Source: CAIQNR01 sp031972475 | GTDB lineage: Bacteria > Babelota > Babeliae > Babelales > CAIQNR01 | Direction: 5' to 3' | Length of the DNA: 64,000 nucleotides | NCBI GenBank assembly: GCA_031972475.1 | Contig: DALYEP010000001.1 | Span: 186,001 to 250,000 of the forward strand | In this document: positions 8,539-17,056 of the stretch, in pieces | How the letters are laid out: each line of letters begins with the position of its first letter | Position numbering within the stretch: position 1 is the stretch's first letter | Notes under the pieces: generated by a model | Told to the model about the DNA's origin: nothing | The model's database searches: none | Seen by the model: only the letters and a program-made list of their open reading frames with translations | Translations under genes and position numbers: made by a program

Positions 8539-9561
8539 ATGAAGATGCGGTTCGTTTTTTGTATAATCTTTTTTTGTATGAGTTCTTATTCAAAAGAACC
8601 ATGGTCTCATTTATATAAATATATTTTAACAAAAAAAGATCATATTTTTTATAAGAAAAAGCATCGTTTTGTTTATAAAAAAACAGATGTTATGCCTTTT
8701 ACTCAGCTTATTTTAACGTGGAATGCTCTTCGCCCCAAGCATGGATCATTTCTTTTTAAAGTTTCTGTAAGAAATGCACATACAAATACATGGGATATCT
8801 TTCATAAAGTAGCATTATGGGGAAAAGATCAAAAATCTTTTTTTAGTAAAGGAGGGTGCTCTACTTTTAATTATTCTCGTCTTGAAATGGAAAAAAATCT
8901 GCTTGCAGATGGATTTGAAATTCATGTTGAAGGAGATCTTGATGCAACAATAGATAATCTTAAAGGCCTTTTCGTTGCACTTTCTAATCAACATCAATTT
9001 ACATCAGAGCCGTATGAGTTGAGAGCAAGGGGATTAAGTTCTTGCAAGGTAAAGCGAGCAGTAAAGAAATCTCAAAAAATGATTAATCATTCAAGAGCTA
9101 ATGCATTATGTTCTCCAACATCGGTTAGTATGTTGGTACAGACATTGCAGAAAAAACAAATAGATCCTTTGGTAACAGCTCAATATGTATATGATCCGAG
9201 CCTCGATATTTTTGGAAATTGGCCTTTTAATATGGCTTATGCCTTTGAACTTGCAAGTAAACGACTGTTTTTTTATGTTATGCGTCCTTCTTCGTTTAAA
9301 GAAATTTATGAGCGCTTAAAGAATAATATTCCTGTTGCGGTGAGTATTAGAGGTCCTATTAAGGGTGGTTATACTCCTTATAAAAATGGACACTTATTAG
9401 TTGTTGTTGGGTGGGATGCATTAAACAAAAAAGTTATTTGTTTTGACCCTGCTTCTGATGAGCTTGAAGGTGTTAAAGTTGCTTACGATCTGCATGATTT
9501 TATTGTTGCATGGGAAAGATCGCGAAGATTAACGTATATGCCAGAATTTATGAGAAATTAA
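8539..9561 (+). CDS. exported C39-like (papain-fold) cysteine peptidase
   Basis: 340 residues with a signal peptide (cleavage near SSYSK, residue 18) and a strong AAGGGGG ribosome-binding site. The N-terminal half (50-160) is a beta-rich region of unknown role. The C-terminal half matches the C39-like peptidase family (Peptidase_C39_2 type): Cys191 in ALCSPTSVSML, His285 in GHLLVVVGW and Asp303 in FDPA form a plausible triad. It is followed at once by a hairpin terminator. This is a second exported cysteine peptidase beside the divergent NlpC/P60 gene, so both may belong to one envelope or host-directed function. The substrate is unknown. Confidence 0.82.
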   Translation: MKMRFVFCIIFFCMSSYSKEPWSHLYKYILTKKDHIFYKKKHRFVYKKTDVMPFTQLILTWNALRPKHGSFLFKVSVRNAHTNTWDIFHKVALWGKDQKSFFSKGGCSTFNYSRLEMEKNLLADGFEIHVEGDLDATIDNLKGLFVALSNQHQFTSEPYELRARGLSSCKVKRAVKKSQKMINHSRANALCSPTSVSMLVQTLQKKQIDPLVTAQYVYDPSLDIFGNWPFNMAYAFELASKRLFFYVMRPSSFKEIYERLKNNIPVAVSIRGPIKGGYTPYKNGHLLVVVGWDALNKKVICFDPASDELEGVKVAYDLHDFIVAWERSRRLTYMPEFMRN

Positions 9562-9583
9562 AGGGAGCTCAAAAAGCTCCCTT
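9561..9583 (+). terminator. hairpin terminator after the C39-like peptidase gene
   Basis: A 9-bp stem AAGGGAGCT/AGCTCCCTT with a 5-nt loop that begins at the last base of the TAA stop. It sits between convergent genes and may work in both directions. Confidence 0.7.
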
Positions 9584-9610
9584 ATGAGTTATTAACTTTG
9601 AATAGTTAAT

Positions 9611-10231
9611 TTATTTTTTTACTTCTATTTCTGAAGATGCTGCTTCTTTAGAAGCTTTATCTAATAGAAAATCTGTTAAATTTGTAAGGCTAATAGGAGC
9701 AGATTTAATCATTTCAGTAATGTCTATTTTGTATTGATTTCTTAGACGTCCTATTGATGCACTAATGGCTGTCATTTCTTTTGCTTTAGCCATCTTTTTA
9801 GCTAGAAGGCAATTTTCAGGCATAGGCTGTATGCTGCAATCGCCGTAATATTTTTCGGGTAGAGATGATGTGTCTAATTTTAATATATCTTCTAAAATAG
9901 AAGATAGTTCTATGCTTTTAATTTTAAAAAGTTCTAAAAGTTCTACTTCTTTCATTTCAAAAATTTTCTTTAAATCATACATTCGAGAATAGAATTGTTC
10001 TGGCGTAAAAGTTTTTACATTTTGAAGTTCAGTACATTCTTTGCTATGTTTTTTTAAAAAAGCTGTAACATCGGTTTCTCTAAAATATTCAACAAATCCG
10101 TCATATCCTCGTTTGCTAAATTCTTCCTTTATTTTTTGTCTAATTTCTTGCTCTCTAGTGAGTGTGTGTTGATCTAAAGCAATTAGATTGCATAAAGAAA
10201 CTGCATAAAGTGACAATAATTTATTTTTCAT
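9611..10231 (-). CDS. secreted helical hypothetical protein
   Basis: 206 residues. The signal peptide MKNKLLSLYAVSLCNLIALD is probably cleaved near residue 19. The rest is charged and predicted helical (REQEIRQKIKEEF, MYDLKKIFEMKEVELLELF), with three cysteines. No family is recognised. It is convergent with the C39-like peptidase gene and divergent from the split amidase gene. A periplasmic or secreted location is inferred from the signal peptide only. Confidence 0.7.
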   Translation of the reverse strand: MKNKLLSLYAVSLCNLIALDQHTLTREQEIRQKIKEEFSKRGYDGFVEYFRETDVTAFLKKHSKECTELQNVKTFTPEQFYSRMYDLKKIFEMKEVELLELFKIKSIELSSILEDILKLDTSSLPEKYYGDCSIQPMPENCLLAKKMAKAKEMTAISASIGRLRNQYKIDITEMIKSAPISLTNLTDFLLDKASKEAASSEIEVKK

Positions 10232-10557
10232 GAAGGAGTCTTTCTGTATTAGGGAAATTATAATGAGTTGTATTGTAATAAGGTTTTTATTTTTTCATAG
10301 AGAAATTAATATTTCTTTTTAAAAATTATTAATCGTTTATTTATTTGTTTATAAGCAATCTTCTTTTTAAATTTAATCTTTATGTTTAATAAAATTAAAC
10401 ATAATTACGTAATGAATAATCTTTTTTATTTATATTTAAAAATAAATACGCATGAAAGAATATATTATTTTTTATATTCTTGACAATCTGTAATTAAAAT
10501 AATTAAAGTTAAAGTGTAAGTAATTGATGAGGCATAGGCTAAAAAAGGGGAGTAGCT
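10232..10557. other. 326-base very AT-rich intergenic region
   Basis: This separates the divergent gene ending at 9611 from the split amidase. It is almost entirely A and T, with no reading frame of note and no strong hairpin. The only clear signal is a sigma-70-like promoter at 10480-10509 facing the amidase gene. Confidence 0.6.
10480..10509 (+). promoter_or_regulatory. sigma-70-like promoter for the amidase gene
   Basis: A consensus TTGACA at 10480-10485, an 18-base spacer and TAAAGT at 10504-10509. The predicted RNA would start about 40 bases before the ATG at 10558. Confidence 0.5.
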
Positions 10558-11091
10558 ATGTATAAAAGAATCATGATTTTTGCATGTTTATTGATAGGGG
10601 AAATGGAGGCTCATTTAAATAAATGTGTAAAAAAGAATAAAATTACAAAGTTCTATCATCATAAAAGTGATTTGCAGGATCGTTTAGTTATGTATTTTTC
10701 TGATGCACCAGATTGTTTATATATTCCAAATCGAGCGGTGGTTAATAATGCTAATAGGCCAATTGTTAATGATGATGGTATGACTGAGATGACTTATTTT
10801 TTTCCTCTTCATGGGACAAAGTCAAAAGATATAGAAAGGTATAATAATAAAATTAAAGATATGGTTGATAAGGATTATCATATTGATTTGCATTATGATC
10901 ACCATAAAGATGGCGTTGTTATAAAGATTTGCTTTGCTCCTAAAAAAATTGGATTTCAGTATGAATCTTTTTCTGCTATTACCGGTGAGCCTGCACTTTC
11001 TTTTGCTTTCTTTAAAAGAAATGTTTTAAATGATTTGAATTTAGGAAAAAATCTTTTTAATACCGCGTGTCTTGATAAAAAAAAAATATAG
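10558..11091 (+). CDS. N-acetylmuramoyl-L-alanine amidase, N-terminal part (frame 1 of a frameshifted gene)
   Basis: 177 residues with a short signal peptide (MYKRIMIFACLLIGEMEA). The region that follows resembles the AMIN-type wall-targeting part in position, though I see no diagnostic motif. An AAAAGGGGAG ribosome-binding site lies just before the ATG. The frame ends at TAG 11089-11091, immediately after a run of ten A. Exactly there the amidase catalytic domain begins in the -1 frame with IVIDCGHGGKDHG. One extra base in the run would join both parts into a 378-residue protein of normal amidase architecture. Without that join this product lacks the catalytic domain. Confidence 0.75.
   Translation: MYKRIMIFACLLIGEMEAHLNKCVKKNKITKFYHHKSDLQDRLVMYFSDAPDCLYIPNRAVVNNANRPIVNDDGMTEMTYFFPLHGTKSKDIERYNNKIKDMVDKDYHIDLHYDHHKDGVVIKICFAPKKIGFQYESFSAITGEPALSFAFFKRNVLNDLNLGKNLFNTACLDKKKI
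11077..11086 (+). other. A10 slippery run at the amidase frameshift
   Basis: Ten consecutive A span the frame change. In frame 1 the run reads AAA AAA AAA ATA TAG. In the -1 frame it reads AAT ATA GTT ATT GAT, the start of the amidase domain. Both polymerase slippage (one added A) and -1 ribosomal slippage at A AAA AAA would restore the full protein. Confidence 0.75.
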
Positions 11092-11693
11092 TTATTGATT
11101 GTGGTCATGGTGGTAAGGATCATGGAAAGATAACTACTGAAATATCTGAAAAAGATTTTACTTTGTCACTTGGTAAAAAGCTTAAAAATATTCTTGAAAA
11201 TGAAGGTTATAACGTTTTTATGACCCGTGAAGGGGATGACTGGTTGCCCCTTGATGGCAGAACGTTAGTTGCTAATCAAAATAAATCTGACGTTTTTATT
11301 TCTCTTCATGGTAATGCAACTAAAGATTCTACTATTAAAGGTATTGAAACCTATTTTATTGATCCTTATTTATTTACTAATGAATTTAATAGTATGAACG
11401 ATGCTGATGTTAAAAAAATTATGTTATATAAACAAAATTTATCTGAAAAAAGTAAAAAATTAGCCCATTGTGTTCATAAAAATATGTTAAAAACAGCAAG
11501 TAAGTTTCAGGATGTAGTTGATAGGAAAGTTAAAAAACAAGCAGGACAAGTGCTTTTTGGAGAATCTCCTTCAATTTTAGTTGAATGTGGATTTTTGTCT
11601 CATCCAGAGGAGTGTAAACTTTTGATTAGTGAGCAATATCAACAAGCTTTAGCATCTAGTTTAGCTGCTGGAATTAAAGATTTTTTGCAATAA
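11079..11693 (+). CDS. N-acetylmuramoyl-L-alanine amidase, catalytic (Amidase_3) part
   Basis: This frame is open from 11079, just after an in-frame TAA, to 11693. It encodes a complete Amidase_3 domain that cleaves the lactyl amide between MurNAc and L-Ala. The zinc and catalytic residues are present: His in CGHGG, Glu in ISEKDF, His in SLHGNA and Glu in SILVECGFLSHPEE. No ATG, GTG or TTG occurs before the CGHGG histidine. The first usable start is TTG at 11163, which would lose that ligand. The domain can therefore only be made intact by fusion with the upstream frame. Intact residues across the whole domain argue against long-standing pseudogene decay. dnaA follows after 81 bases. Confidence 0.8.
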   Translation, partial: KKNIVIDCGHGGKDHGKITTEISEKDFTLSLGKKLKNILENEGYNVFMTREGDDWLPLDGRTLVANQNKSDVFISLHGNATKDSTIKGIETYFIDPYLFTNEFNSMNDADVKKIMLYKQNLSEKSKKLAHCVHKNMLKTASKFQDVVDRKVKKQAGQVLFGESPSILVECGFLSHPEECKLLISEQYQQALASSLAAGIKDFLQ

Positions 11694-11774
11694 GTTTTGC
11701 ATGAGAAGGTGTCCAATGTTATCTTGTTAATTCAAAGTAAATCTAAAAATACTCGTGATATGTAATAGTAGGTT

Positions 11775-13169
11775 ATGATAATGCTGCAAAATATTTGGAA
11801 TCAGTTTTTATCTATTGCAAAAGAAGAAGCAGGAAGCCGTGTTGTAGAAACGTGGTTAAAGTCTGTTCGTATTGCAGAATGGAACGCTGATGCTAAAAAT
11901 TTGATTATTGAAGCTCCTAATAAGTTTATTAAAGAATGGATACAGTCTAAATATAGTACATTGTTACAGGTTCATTTAGCTCGATTATTATATACCGATG
12001 ATTTTAAATTATCTTTTGTTTGTGCGTCAGAGGCTGTGCAGGTTGCGTCTACTAAAGAGACAGTTGCTCCGGCATATGTTGGTACAAAAGTTATTCCTGG
12101 TAGGGTTAAAAATGCGTTTGCCATTAAAACTATAAAAAATTATGGAAGACTTAATCCGAATTATACGTTTGATACTTTTATTGTTGGTCCCCATAATGCA
12201 TTTGCTGTAGCTGCAGCGCGTGCAATTTCGGAAGATCCCGGAACCCAATATAATCCATTTTTGGTGTATGGGGGTTCAGGTCTTGGTAAAACTCATTTGC
12301 TTCATGCAATTGGTAATGAAATTCAAAAAAGGGATAGCAAACTTGTTGTTTTTTATCAAACGACTGATCGATTTGTTAATGAATTTATTTCTGCTATACG
12401 ATTTAATAAAATTCACGTATTTCAACAACGTTACCGAATGGTTGATGTTTTATTGATTGACGATATTCAGTTCATTTCTAATAAAGAACAAACACAGGAA
12501 GCTTTTTTTCATATATTTAACGCTTTGTATGATGGTCGTAAGCAAATTATTTTTTCGAGCGATATTTTTCCTCGTAATATTGAGGGGGTAGAAGAACGGC
12601 TTAGATCTCGTCTTGAGTGGGGCTTGGTTGCTGATATACAAAAGCCTGCACTCGAAACACAAATTGCAATTTTAAAGAAGAAAGCAGCTTTTTATAATGA
12701 AAGTTTAACCGATGAAGTTGCAGGGTGTATTGCTCAAGAATGTGCATCAAATGTTAGAGAGCTTGAAGGAGCGTTGGTTCGTGTTATGGCCTTTGCTTCA
12801 TTAACCAAACAATCACTCTCTTTAGATTTAGCGCGACGTGTTTTGATGCAGATTGAAGGTTCAGATACAAAATCAGAAAGTTTAATAGATTTTCATGTTA
12901 TTACTCATATTGTTTGTAAAAAGTATTCATATAGCTTGGCTGATTTAAGATCAAATAGTCGTGCTAAAAATCTTTCTTCTGCTCGGCAAGTTGCGATGTA
13001 TTTAATGAAGAAATTAACAACTAAATCACTGCGTGAAATAGGAGTTTTTTTAGGAAGAAAAGATCATTCTACCGTTATACATGCATTTGATAAAATAAGT
13101 GAAGCTCGAGGAAATGATGCAAAATTGCGAGATACGCTTTCTTCTATTGAAGCAGAAATCTGTAAATAA
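11775..13169 (+). CDS. dnaA: chromosomal replication initiator protein DnaA
   Basis: 464 residues, the normal DnaA length. Domain I at the N terminus (IWNQFLSIAKEEAGSRVVETW) is followed by a short linker. The AAA+ ATPase has Walker A GGSGLGKTHLLHA near residue 164, Walker B VLLIDDIQFI, and an RSRLEWGLVADIQ arginine-finger segment. Domain IV carries the DnaA-box-binding signature SLREIGVFLGRKDHSTV near residue 430. It binds DnaA boxes, opens the origin and loads DnaB (dnaB is at 54759-56129). The dnaN and rpmH neighbours usual in many bacteria are absent. I saw no cluster of TTATNCACA boxes next to the gene, so the origin may be elsewhere. Confidence 0.98.
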   Translation: MIMLQNIWNQFLSIAKEEAGSRVVETWLKSVRIAEWNADAKNLIIEAPNKFIKEWIQSKYSTLLQVHLARLLYTDDFKLSFVCASEAVQVASTKETVAPAYVGTKVIPGRVKNAFAIKTIKNYGRLNPNYTFDTFIVGPHNAFAVAAARAISEDPGTQYNPFLVYGGSGLGKTHLLHAIGNEIQKRDSKLVVFYQTTDRFVNEFISAIRFNKIHVFQQRYRMVDVLLIDDIQFISNKEQTQEAFFHIFNALYDGRKQIIFSSDIFPRNIEGVEERLRSRLEWGLVADIQKPALETQIAILKKKAAFYNESLTDEVAGCIAQECASNVRELEGALVRVMAFASLTKQSLSLDLARRVLMQIEGSDTKSESLIDFHVITHIVCKKYSYSLADLRSNSRAKNLSSARQVAMYLMKKLTTKSLREIGVFLGRKDHSTVIHAFDKISEARGNDAKLRDTLSSIEAEICK

Positions 13170-13184
13170 AATGGGTTTTTTGTA

Positions 13185-13610
13185 ATGAATTTTATTCGAT
13201 ATTTTTTTATATTTTCATTATTTACCATTGCTTTTGCTAAAAAAAATATTGTTCATGAAAATTTGCAATGTTCAGTAAACGATTTTTTCAAAAAAATAAC
13301 TGATGTCGATTCTGCTACTCAAAATAATTTTGCAGCTTATTATGAGCATTATTTTTCAGAAAAAAGACTGAGTAGGCATAAAAAGCATGATTGTACGTAT
13401 CTTTTTCAGCAAGCTCTTTCGGATATAGAAATTTATAAACCAGAACTTTTTGATGAGGTAAAAGATAATAAGCCATTTTTAATTTGTTATGGCTTGTTTA
13501 ATCGATATAACCAGATGAGAATAAGTACTCATAATGGTTCACTTTTTAGATTAAGTTCTTACATTAAAGATACCTATAAAATATTTTCAGGTTGGTTTAA
13601 ATCGGTATAA
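13185..13610 (+). CDS. small secreted hypothetical protein downstream of dnaA
   Basis: 141 residues with a signal peptide (MNFIRYFFIFSLFTIAFAK, cleavage near residue 18). The mature part is about 120 residues, mixed charge, with three cysteines. It begins 15 bases after the dnaA stop, so it may be cotranscribed with dnaA. No family is recognised. Its stop is 6 bases from the stop of the convergent kinase-like gene, with no terminator between them. Confidence 0.7.
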   Translation: MNFIRYFFIFSLFTIAFAKKNIVHENLQCSVNDFFKKITDVDSATQNNFAAYYEHYFSEKRLSRHKKHDCTYLFQQALSDIEIYKPELFDEVKDNKPFLICYGLFNRYNQMRISTHNGSLFRLSSYIKDTYKIFSGWFKSV

Positions 13611-13616
13611 AAATAT

Positions 13617-14696
13617 TTATGCCGTACAAAAAGGTCTGTAGCCAGATTTTTGTCGTTCAATACGATCTTTTTTGAGTGAAAACACTCGTTCTTTTAAAAA
13701 TTTATTTGAAAGACTTAGATAGTATTCGTGGTATGACGATAAATAAATTGGCTTTCTGAGCCCTGTTAGTGTTGGAAAATGTTCGGTATCGATAATTACT
13801 AATTTTTTAGTATTTTTTTCTATAAGAAAGTTGTTGATATGAGGGTCTATGCGACATTCAAGATAATTGCTAAGGTCGAGTATTTTTCTTCTATCTTCTG
13901 AGTGAACAATTTTAAATTTTTTTTCTGGTGTAATGTAGTCAGTAATGATCATATACGCTCCAGGAAGTGTAATAGATTTTGTCTGGTTAAGTTCACCAAG
14001 ATTTTCTGTTTGTATGTGTATCCAAGGATATTCTGGTAACCAATACCATTTTCTTGGAACATCAATAAAATCTTTCCATTCGGGGCTTTTATTTAAAAAA
14101 TCAACAACTGTTTTGCTATTTTTAATGCGTGTAAAGCCTGTTAAATGACGAGTTGCTCCTCCTCCAACACCAAATTGAAGAAGTGGTATTATTCCTTTGT
14201 TGTATGGACGCATAAAGCTACGAGGAGTTTCCATAAAAAGTTTTACAACAAAAGGATGGTTTTTGCATTTTACAATGAGCAACCCGGCTTGTTTTTTAAG
14301 GTTGAAATCGTCATTTTTAAGTATTGTAAAATCAGTATAGTTATCTTTTTTTTGTAATACTTCTTCAAAGAAATTTTGTAATATTTTTTCTAAATCTTTG
14401 CTTTGAATTCCTTCTGTTGGGCTATTTCTATAAAGAATTTTGCCTTTTGGAAGATAATTTTCTTTAATGTCTTGGCGATCAAATGTTTTAAAAATGGGGA
14501 ATTCAGTAATGGTTGCATTGGCATAAAGGTATTTTTTTGTACTAAGTGTTGGAAAATAAATGCGTTCTTCTGGGAAATTCCATTTCCATTCTGTAAGTAT
14601 GGTAGGAATTGTTTTATCTATAAAATGTAAGCATCCTCTTGAAAAGAGCGATGATATTAAAAATAATGATGAGGTTATAAAAATTTTCTTCTTCAC
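13617..14696 (-). CDS. secreted protein with protein-kinase-like catalytic motifs
   Basis: 359 residues with a signal peptide (MKKKIFITSSLFLISSLFSR). Several motifs match the kinase fold in order. FVVKLF with Lys152 sits where the ATP-binding lysine belongs. AYMIITDYI (248-255) resembles the hinge. Asp284 and Asn289 in RIDPHINNFLI match the D-x4-N catalytic loop. Asp303 in LVIIDTEHF takes the metal-binding DFG position, 14 residues later, as in APH-type and atypical kinases. The glycine-rich loop is not obvious. If active, it would phosphorylate a target outside the cytoplasm, so a host protein or small molecule is possible. It is convergent with the small gene after dnaA. Kinase assignment is inference from motif spacing. 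Confidence 0.6.
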   Translation of the reverse strand: MKKKIFITSSLFLISSLFSRGCLHFIDKTIPTILTEWKWNFPEERIYFPTLSTKKYLYANATITEFPIFKTFDRQDIKENYLPKGKILYRNSPTEGIQSKDLEKILQNFFEEVLQKKDNYTDFTILKNDDFNLKKQAGLLIVKCKNHPFVVKLFMETPRSFMRPYNKGIIPLLQFGVGGGATRHLTGFTRIKNSKTVVDFLNKSPEWKDFIDVPRKWYWLPEYPWIHIQTENLGELNQTKSITLPGAYMIITDYITPEKKFKIVHSEDRRKILDLSNYLECRIDPHINNFLIEKNTKKLVIIDTEHFPTLTGLRKPIYLSSYHEYYLSLSNKFLKERVFSLKKDRIERQKSGYRPFCTA

Positions 14697-14864
14697 GAGT
14701 TACTTTCTATTTTTTTGATAGTGCAGGCGTTTATATTAATAATCTGAAACGAGTATGTAAACTTTTAATAACAGAAGTATTGATTTTTTACATATGGTCA
14801 ACGTACCATGAACGCGTATAATTAAGAGGTAAATCATTAAAATACATAAGGGGGAGGGGTCGCC

Positions 14865-15389
14865 ATGGAAGATAAAAAAAATAAGATTCATCAAATTTTA
14901 CTCAGAACAACACATTTGCCTAAGCAATTAATAAAAAATTACGGAAGAAATAATGCTTCAGAATTTATATTGCATAGTTTAAGTAATCAAGATTGTTTTA
15001 ATTTACAAAAAGCAGCATATTTTATTGATAATCCGGATTTTAATAATTTACAGGGAATCGCTGGTTTTCATTTAGAACATGCTTATAAAGATAATCATTG
15101 GGAGTCTCCTGATTTATTTTCATCTCATATGGAGCAAGTGGCTTTTAATAAAACGGTTAGAAATATACTGATGCAAAGTATTAGTAAAAATAAAAAAGAA
15201 CAAAAAGAAGTTGTTCAAGAGCTGGGATTTTCTTTAGGCATTCAAGATCCGCATTTTATTTCATGGCCAATTAAATATGATAATTTTGGCCTTCTCGTTT
15301 TTGAATCGATTGACTTAGAAGATGTTGACTCTATTCATGAACAATTAGAATTAGGCGTTCATTTGTTGGGGTTTTGTTCTATTGTTTAA
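14865..15389 (+). CDS. cytoplasmic hypothetical protein
   Basis: 174 residues with no signal peptide or membrane segment, which is unusual among the unknown genes here. An AAGGGGGAGGGG ribosome-binding site close to the ATG suggests efficient translation. The first half is helical and polar, and the end is more hydrophobic (FGLLVFESIDLEDVDSIHEQ, GVHLLGFCSIV). No motif is recognised. It stands alone between a divergent kinase-like gene and a small membrane protein gene. Confidence 0.65.
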   Translation: MEDKKNKIHQILLRTTHLPKQLIKNYGRNNASEFILHSLSNQDCFNLQKAAYFIDNPDFNNLQGIAGFHLEHAYKDNHWESPDLFSSHMEQVAFNKTVRNILMQSISKNKKEQKEVVQELGFSLGIQDPHFISWPIKYDNFGLLVFESIDLEDVDSIHEQLELGVHLLGFCSIV

Positions 15390-15530
15390 TATTATATTTC
15401 AAAACGTAATCAAGTATATTTTTTAATAACATCAATGTGCTGTTATTTTTTTTACAAAACTATTGCAAATAGAATTTTACAATAAGTAATATTACTATCA
15501 TGAGGTGTTTTTTTAGGGGGTAGGAATAGT

Positions 15531-15701
15531 ATGATAAAAAAAATGGCGCTTTTGATGTTAACATTTTTAGTCTTTGATCGTTTTATTCAACATAAAATTG
15601 ATGATGGAAATAAGCAAAGATTAGCTGCGTTAAAAAAACAAGAACAACTTTTTAATAAAAAAGATTTAAATAAAAAATATATGTCTACCCGTATAAGTTG
15701 A
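15531..15701 (+). CDS. 56-residue small membrane or secreted protein
   Basis: A short gene with a good ribosome-binding site (TTAGGGGGTAGGAA, about 10 nt before the ATG at 15531). The product starts with a hydrophobic segment (MALLMLTFLVF, residues 5-15) followed by a charged Lys/Gln/Asn-rich tail, and ends at TGA 15699-15701. It is convergent with the LolC-like gene. It is too short for domain assignment. It could be a small single-pass membrane protein or a short secreted peptide. Confidence 0.5.
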   Translation: MIKKMALLMLTFLVFDRFIQHKIDDGNKQRLAALKKQEQLFNKKDLNKKYMSTRIS

Positions 15702-15715
15702 TGGATATATTTTTG

Positions 15716-16966
15716 TTATTCAAATCGAAGGCTTTTTGTTATTGATGTTGTTTTGCAAGAAATAATTGGAAGCAATGTTGTTAGGGCACTTAGTAGGAGT
15801 GTGCCTAAGAATATATATATAAATGAACTTACTGTTATGTGTATAGGCAGATGAGTAACATAGTATGCATCGGGAAGTTTTATACATTCAGATATTTGTA
15901 AAAATTTTGCTATTGCAAAAGCAGAACATAATCCAAAAAATGATGCTAGTCCTGAAATAATAAGATTAAAATATAAAAAAATAAGCATTACTTTTGATAA
16001 TGAAAGTCCTAATGATTGCAGTAATGCAATTTCTTTTCGCTTATAAGTAATAAACATAAAAAGCAATGAAATAGAATTCATGCTTGCAACAATGGTTATA
16101 AGTGTTAATAAAAATAACATCACATATTTTTCTAATTTTAAAGCAGAAATAATTGCAGGGTATTGATCATCCCATGTTGTTATTTTTATATCAGGAAGTT
16201 CTTTGAGTTTTTTTATAAAAAGTTCTTTTGTGGTTTCTTGAAGTGTAGGTTTAAGTTTTATTCCCAATTGGTTGATATAAGGCTTTTCTAGTAAATTATT
16301 TAAAAAATCATGAGATGCTACTGTTAAGGTAGAATCATAATCAGCTATTCCTGTATCTAAAATACCTGCAATATGGACAATTGTTTCTGCAAGATCGCTT
16401 TCTTGTATATAAAGTTCAGGGGTTTGATTGTAAAAAAGTTTTAAATTTTCACCTGTTTGAACATTAAGTTCTTTTGCAATTTCTTTTCCAAGAATTACGA
16501 AATTTTTTTTAAGAAGTTCAGTAAGTGGTTTGTTTCCTACTTTTTCTTGTAATGGAGAGACCATCAATTCTTTATCGGGATTAATTGTTTTAAGAAGCGC
16601 TATAACTGTTTTTTCAGAAGATTCATTTTCATAATCAGATATTTTTTGAAGTAATATGTGATGTGTGCCATAGTCTGATATTCCTGAAATGGCTGGATCG
16701 TATTTTTCTATAAGATATTTTTGAAGAGCTAAGCTTTCAAGAGATTTTCTTTCTGGTGCTTGAATAATAATATCAGGAGAAATTCCTTGAATTTTTTTGC
16801 GGGTCTCTTTTTCAAAACCATTCATAATGCATGTGGTAAGACCAAGAGAGAAAGTTCCTATAAAAATACCGAGTGAGCATATCCATATCATTGCAGTTAA
16901 AGACTTTTGTTCTTGAGCTCCTTTAAAATAACGCCAAGCAAGAAAATAGGTAGTTTTAAAACTCAT
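15716..16966 (-). CDS. LolC/LolE-type ABC transporter permease (FtsX fold)
   Basis: 416 residues with the MacB/LolC layout. An N-terminal cytoplasmic start (YFLAWRYFKG) leads into TM1 (about 25-47). A large periplasmic domain (about 48-275) follows, then three C-terminal membrane helices with the FtsX permease sequence (YKRKEIALLQSLGLS between TM2 and TM3). LolCDE extracts outer-membrane lipoproteins from the inner membrane. The ATPase LolD is not encoded nearby. The divergent neighbour encodes a lipoprotein, a possible client. An exporter of the MacB group is the alternative. Confidence 0.85.
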   Translation of the reverse strand: MSFKTTYFLAWRYFKGAQEQKSLTAMIWICSLGIFIGTFSLGLTTCIMNGFEKETRKKIQGISPDIIIQAPERKSLESLALQKYLIEKYDPAISGISDYGTHHILLQKISDYENESSEKTVIALLKTINPDKELMVSPLQEKVGNKPLTELLKKNFVILGKEIAKELNVQTGENLKLFYNQTPELYIQESDLAETIVHIAGILDTGIADYDSTLTVASHDFLNNLLEKPYINQLGIKLKPTLQETTKELFIKKLKELPDIKITTWDDQYPAIISALKLEKYVMLFLLTLITIVASMNSISLLFMFITYKRKEIALLQSLGLSLSKVMLIFLYFNLIISGLASFFGLCSAFAIAKFLQISECIKLPDAYYVTHLPIHITVSSFIYIFLGTLLLSALTTLLPIISCKTTSITKSLRFE

Positions 16967-17056
16967 AGATAATATGCACCTTGTAAAGTTGTAATCTTTT
17001 TTTTAACATAACAGACAGTAATAAAGTTATAGTACAATAAATATAGAGGCGTGTGA

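Noticed and set aside
11701..11774. Possible replication origin beside dnaA
   Set aside because: No TTATNCACA cluster or AT-rich unwinding repeat seen in the short spacer, and dnaN is not adjacent.
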